Origin: Planctomycetaceae bacterium
Lineage (GTDB): Bacteria > Planctomycetota > Planctomycetia > Pirellulales > Thermoguttaceae
Direction: 5' to 3'
Assembly: GCA_031283515.1 (NCBI GenBank)
Contig: JAITBS010000653.1
Span: forward strand, 1 to 5,844
Length of the DNA stretch: 5,844 bases
The translations under genes and the position numbers were made by a program. Numbering within the stretch: the first letter of the stretch is position 1; every line of letters starts with the position of its first letter. Positions 5,540-5,844 of this stretch are shown one piece after another. Under the pieces are notes generated by a model that saw only the letters and a program-made list of their open reading frames with translations, made no database searches and was not told where the DNA came from.

Positions 5540-5759
5540 GTAATGATTCAGCGGCATTTTTGTTTTTCGATTTTCACCCCGACAGGGGCAGGGGCAAGTT
5601 GATAGTTGAGAGTGGATAGTGGATAGTGCCGCAAGCGGAATTACTGCCGAAATGGTATTACTCCGCGTGCGAACTATCCACTATCCACTCTCAACTATCA
5701 ACTTGCCACTGCCCCTTTGGGGTGAAGAATAAAAAATAATAATTTCACTGATAGATTAC
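5540..5759. mobile_element. Second palindromic element of the same family, core replaced by a heptamer hairpin
   Basis: The right end ATTTCACTGATAGATTAC (5742-5759) matches the 18-nt terminal motif well. The left end GTAATGATTCAGCGGCAT (5540-5557) is a degenerate inverted copy (about 13 of 18). Just inside, 31 nt at 5558-5588 are identical to 1939-1969 of the first element. TTCACCCC (5573-5580) pairs with GGGGTGAA (5719-5726). The core between these shell parts differs entirely from the first element. No flanking direct repeat is seen, which suggests an older or rearranged copy. It begins about 40 nt after the gyrA stop codon. Confidence 0.6.
5585..5715. repeat. Heptamer-built long hairpin, second copy (35-bp perfect stem, 42 of 43 overall)
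   Basis: The arms 5593-5627 and 5673-5707 are perfect reverse complements over 35 bp. After one mismatch (5592 against 5708) pairing continues for 7 bp (GGGGCAG 5585-5591 with CTGCCCC 5709-5715). The left arm is made of heptamers GTTGATA, GTTGAGA, GTGGATA and GTGGATA (5598-5625). The 45-nt loop can pair further (CGCAAGCGGA against TCCGCGTGCG, one mismatch). Directly downstream of gyrA, it could block or protect the 3' end of the transcript. There is no T-run after the stem on either strand, so it is not called a terminator. Confidence 0.85.
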
Positions 5760-5844
5760 AAAATAAGATCACTATTTGAAAAACTTGGATCATTGCGGAA
5801 AGGCAATTACTTTATTTCAACTTCTTGATGTTTGCTATTGTTTG

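Noticed and set aside
5571..5588. Element ends at 5540-5759 as a recent insertion with target duplication
   Set aside because: The flanks (CAATTCTA on the left, AAAATAAG on the right) do not match, and the left terminal repeat is diverged, so no target duplication is claimed for this copy.
5585..5715. gyrA intrinsic terminator
   Set aside because: The stem is very long and is followed by an A-rich, not T-rich, stretch on the plus strand; a role in ending or protecting the transcript remains possible but is not shown.
5760..5844. Possible edge of another gene (short minus-strand frames ending in TAA, or ATG at 5827 on plus)
   Set aside because: Only about ten codons are visible in any of these frames, with no ribosome-binding site or recognisable sequence; nothing can be supported.

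Overview
The window is a piece of a bacterial chromosome with modest to low G+C, most likely from a planctomycete. That placement is an inference. It rests on a Tat-exported Gfo/Idh/MocA-family oxidoreductase of the kind planctomycetes carry in many copies, on a gyrA with a plain planctomycete-like N-terminal half but no obvious Shine-Dalgarno site, and on intergenic DNA packed with short palindromes. No rRNA, tRNA, CRISPR array or transposase gene is visible.

Layout, left to right. Positions 2-331 hold the 3' end of a plus-strand gene for a Thr/Ser-rich, probably beta-sheet protein of unknown function. Positions 332-492 are a convergent intergenic gap holding ~40-nt direct repeats, a 22-bp perfect inverted repeat and one copy of an 18-nt motif (ATTCCACTGATATAKTAC type). 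Positions 493-1839, minus strand, encode the Tat-signal oxidoreductase. Positions 1840-2555 (about 700 nt) are non-coding. They hold a 288-bp MITE-like palindromic element with 18-bp terminal inverted repeats and perfect 8-bp flanking direct repeats (1920-2207), then an AT-rich stretch with nothing recognisable, a heptamer-built hairpin (2328-2404), and a sigma70-like promoter with a leader for the next gene. Positions 2556-5498 encode DNA gyrase subunit A (980 aa). It carries an acidic insertion of about 75 residues in one C-terminal-domain blade and a hexapeptide-repeat tail. Positions 5540-5759 hold a second member of the palindromic element family, whose core has been replaced by a 35-bp perfect hairpin built from heptamers. 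The last 85 nt show nothing that can be called.

The two complete genes diverge and have no evident functional link: one is an exported or envelope-associated sugar-type dehydrogenase, the other a core DNA topology enzyme. The most unusual content lies between and around the genes. A family of intergenic palindromic elements shares a conserved outer shell but carries interchangeable cores, and a separate heptamer-repeat hairpin family occurs both alone and nested inside one of these shells. Within coding sequence, the notable points are the acidic insertion in the gyrase wrapping domain and the Val/Pro residues at the two main quinolone-contact positions. I found no evidence for a new multi-gene system in this window.
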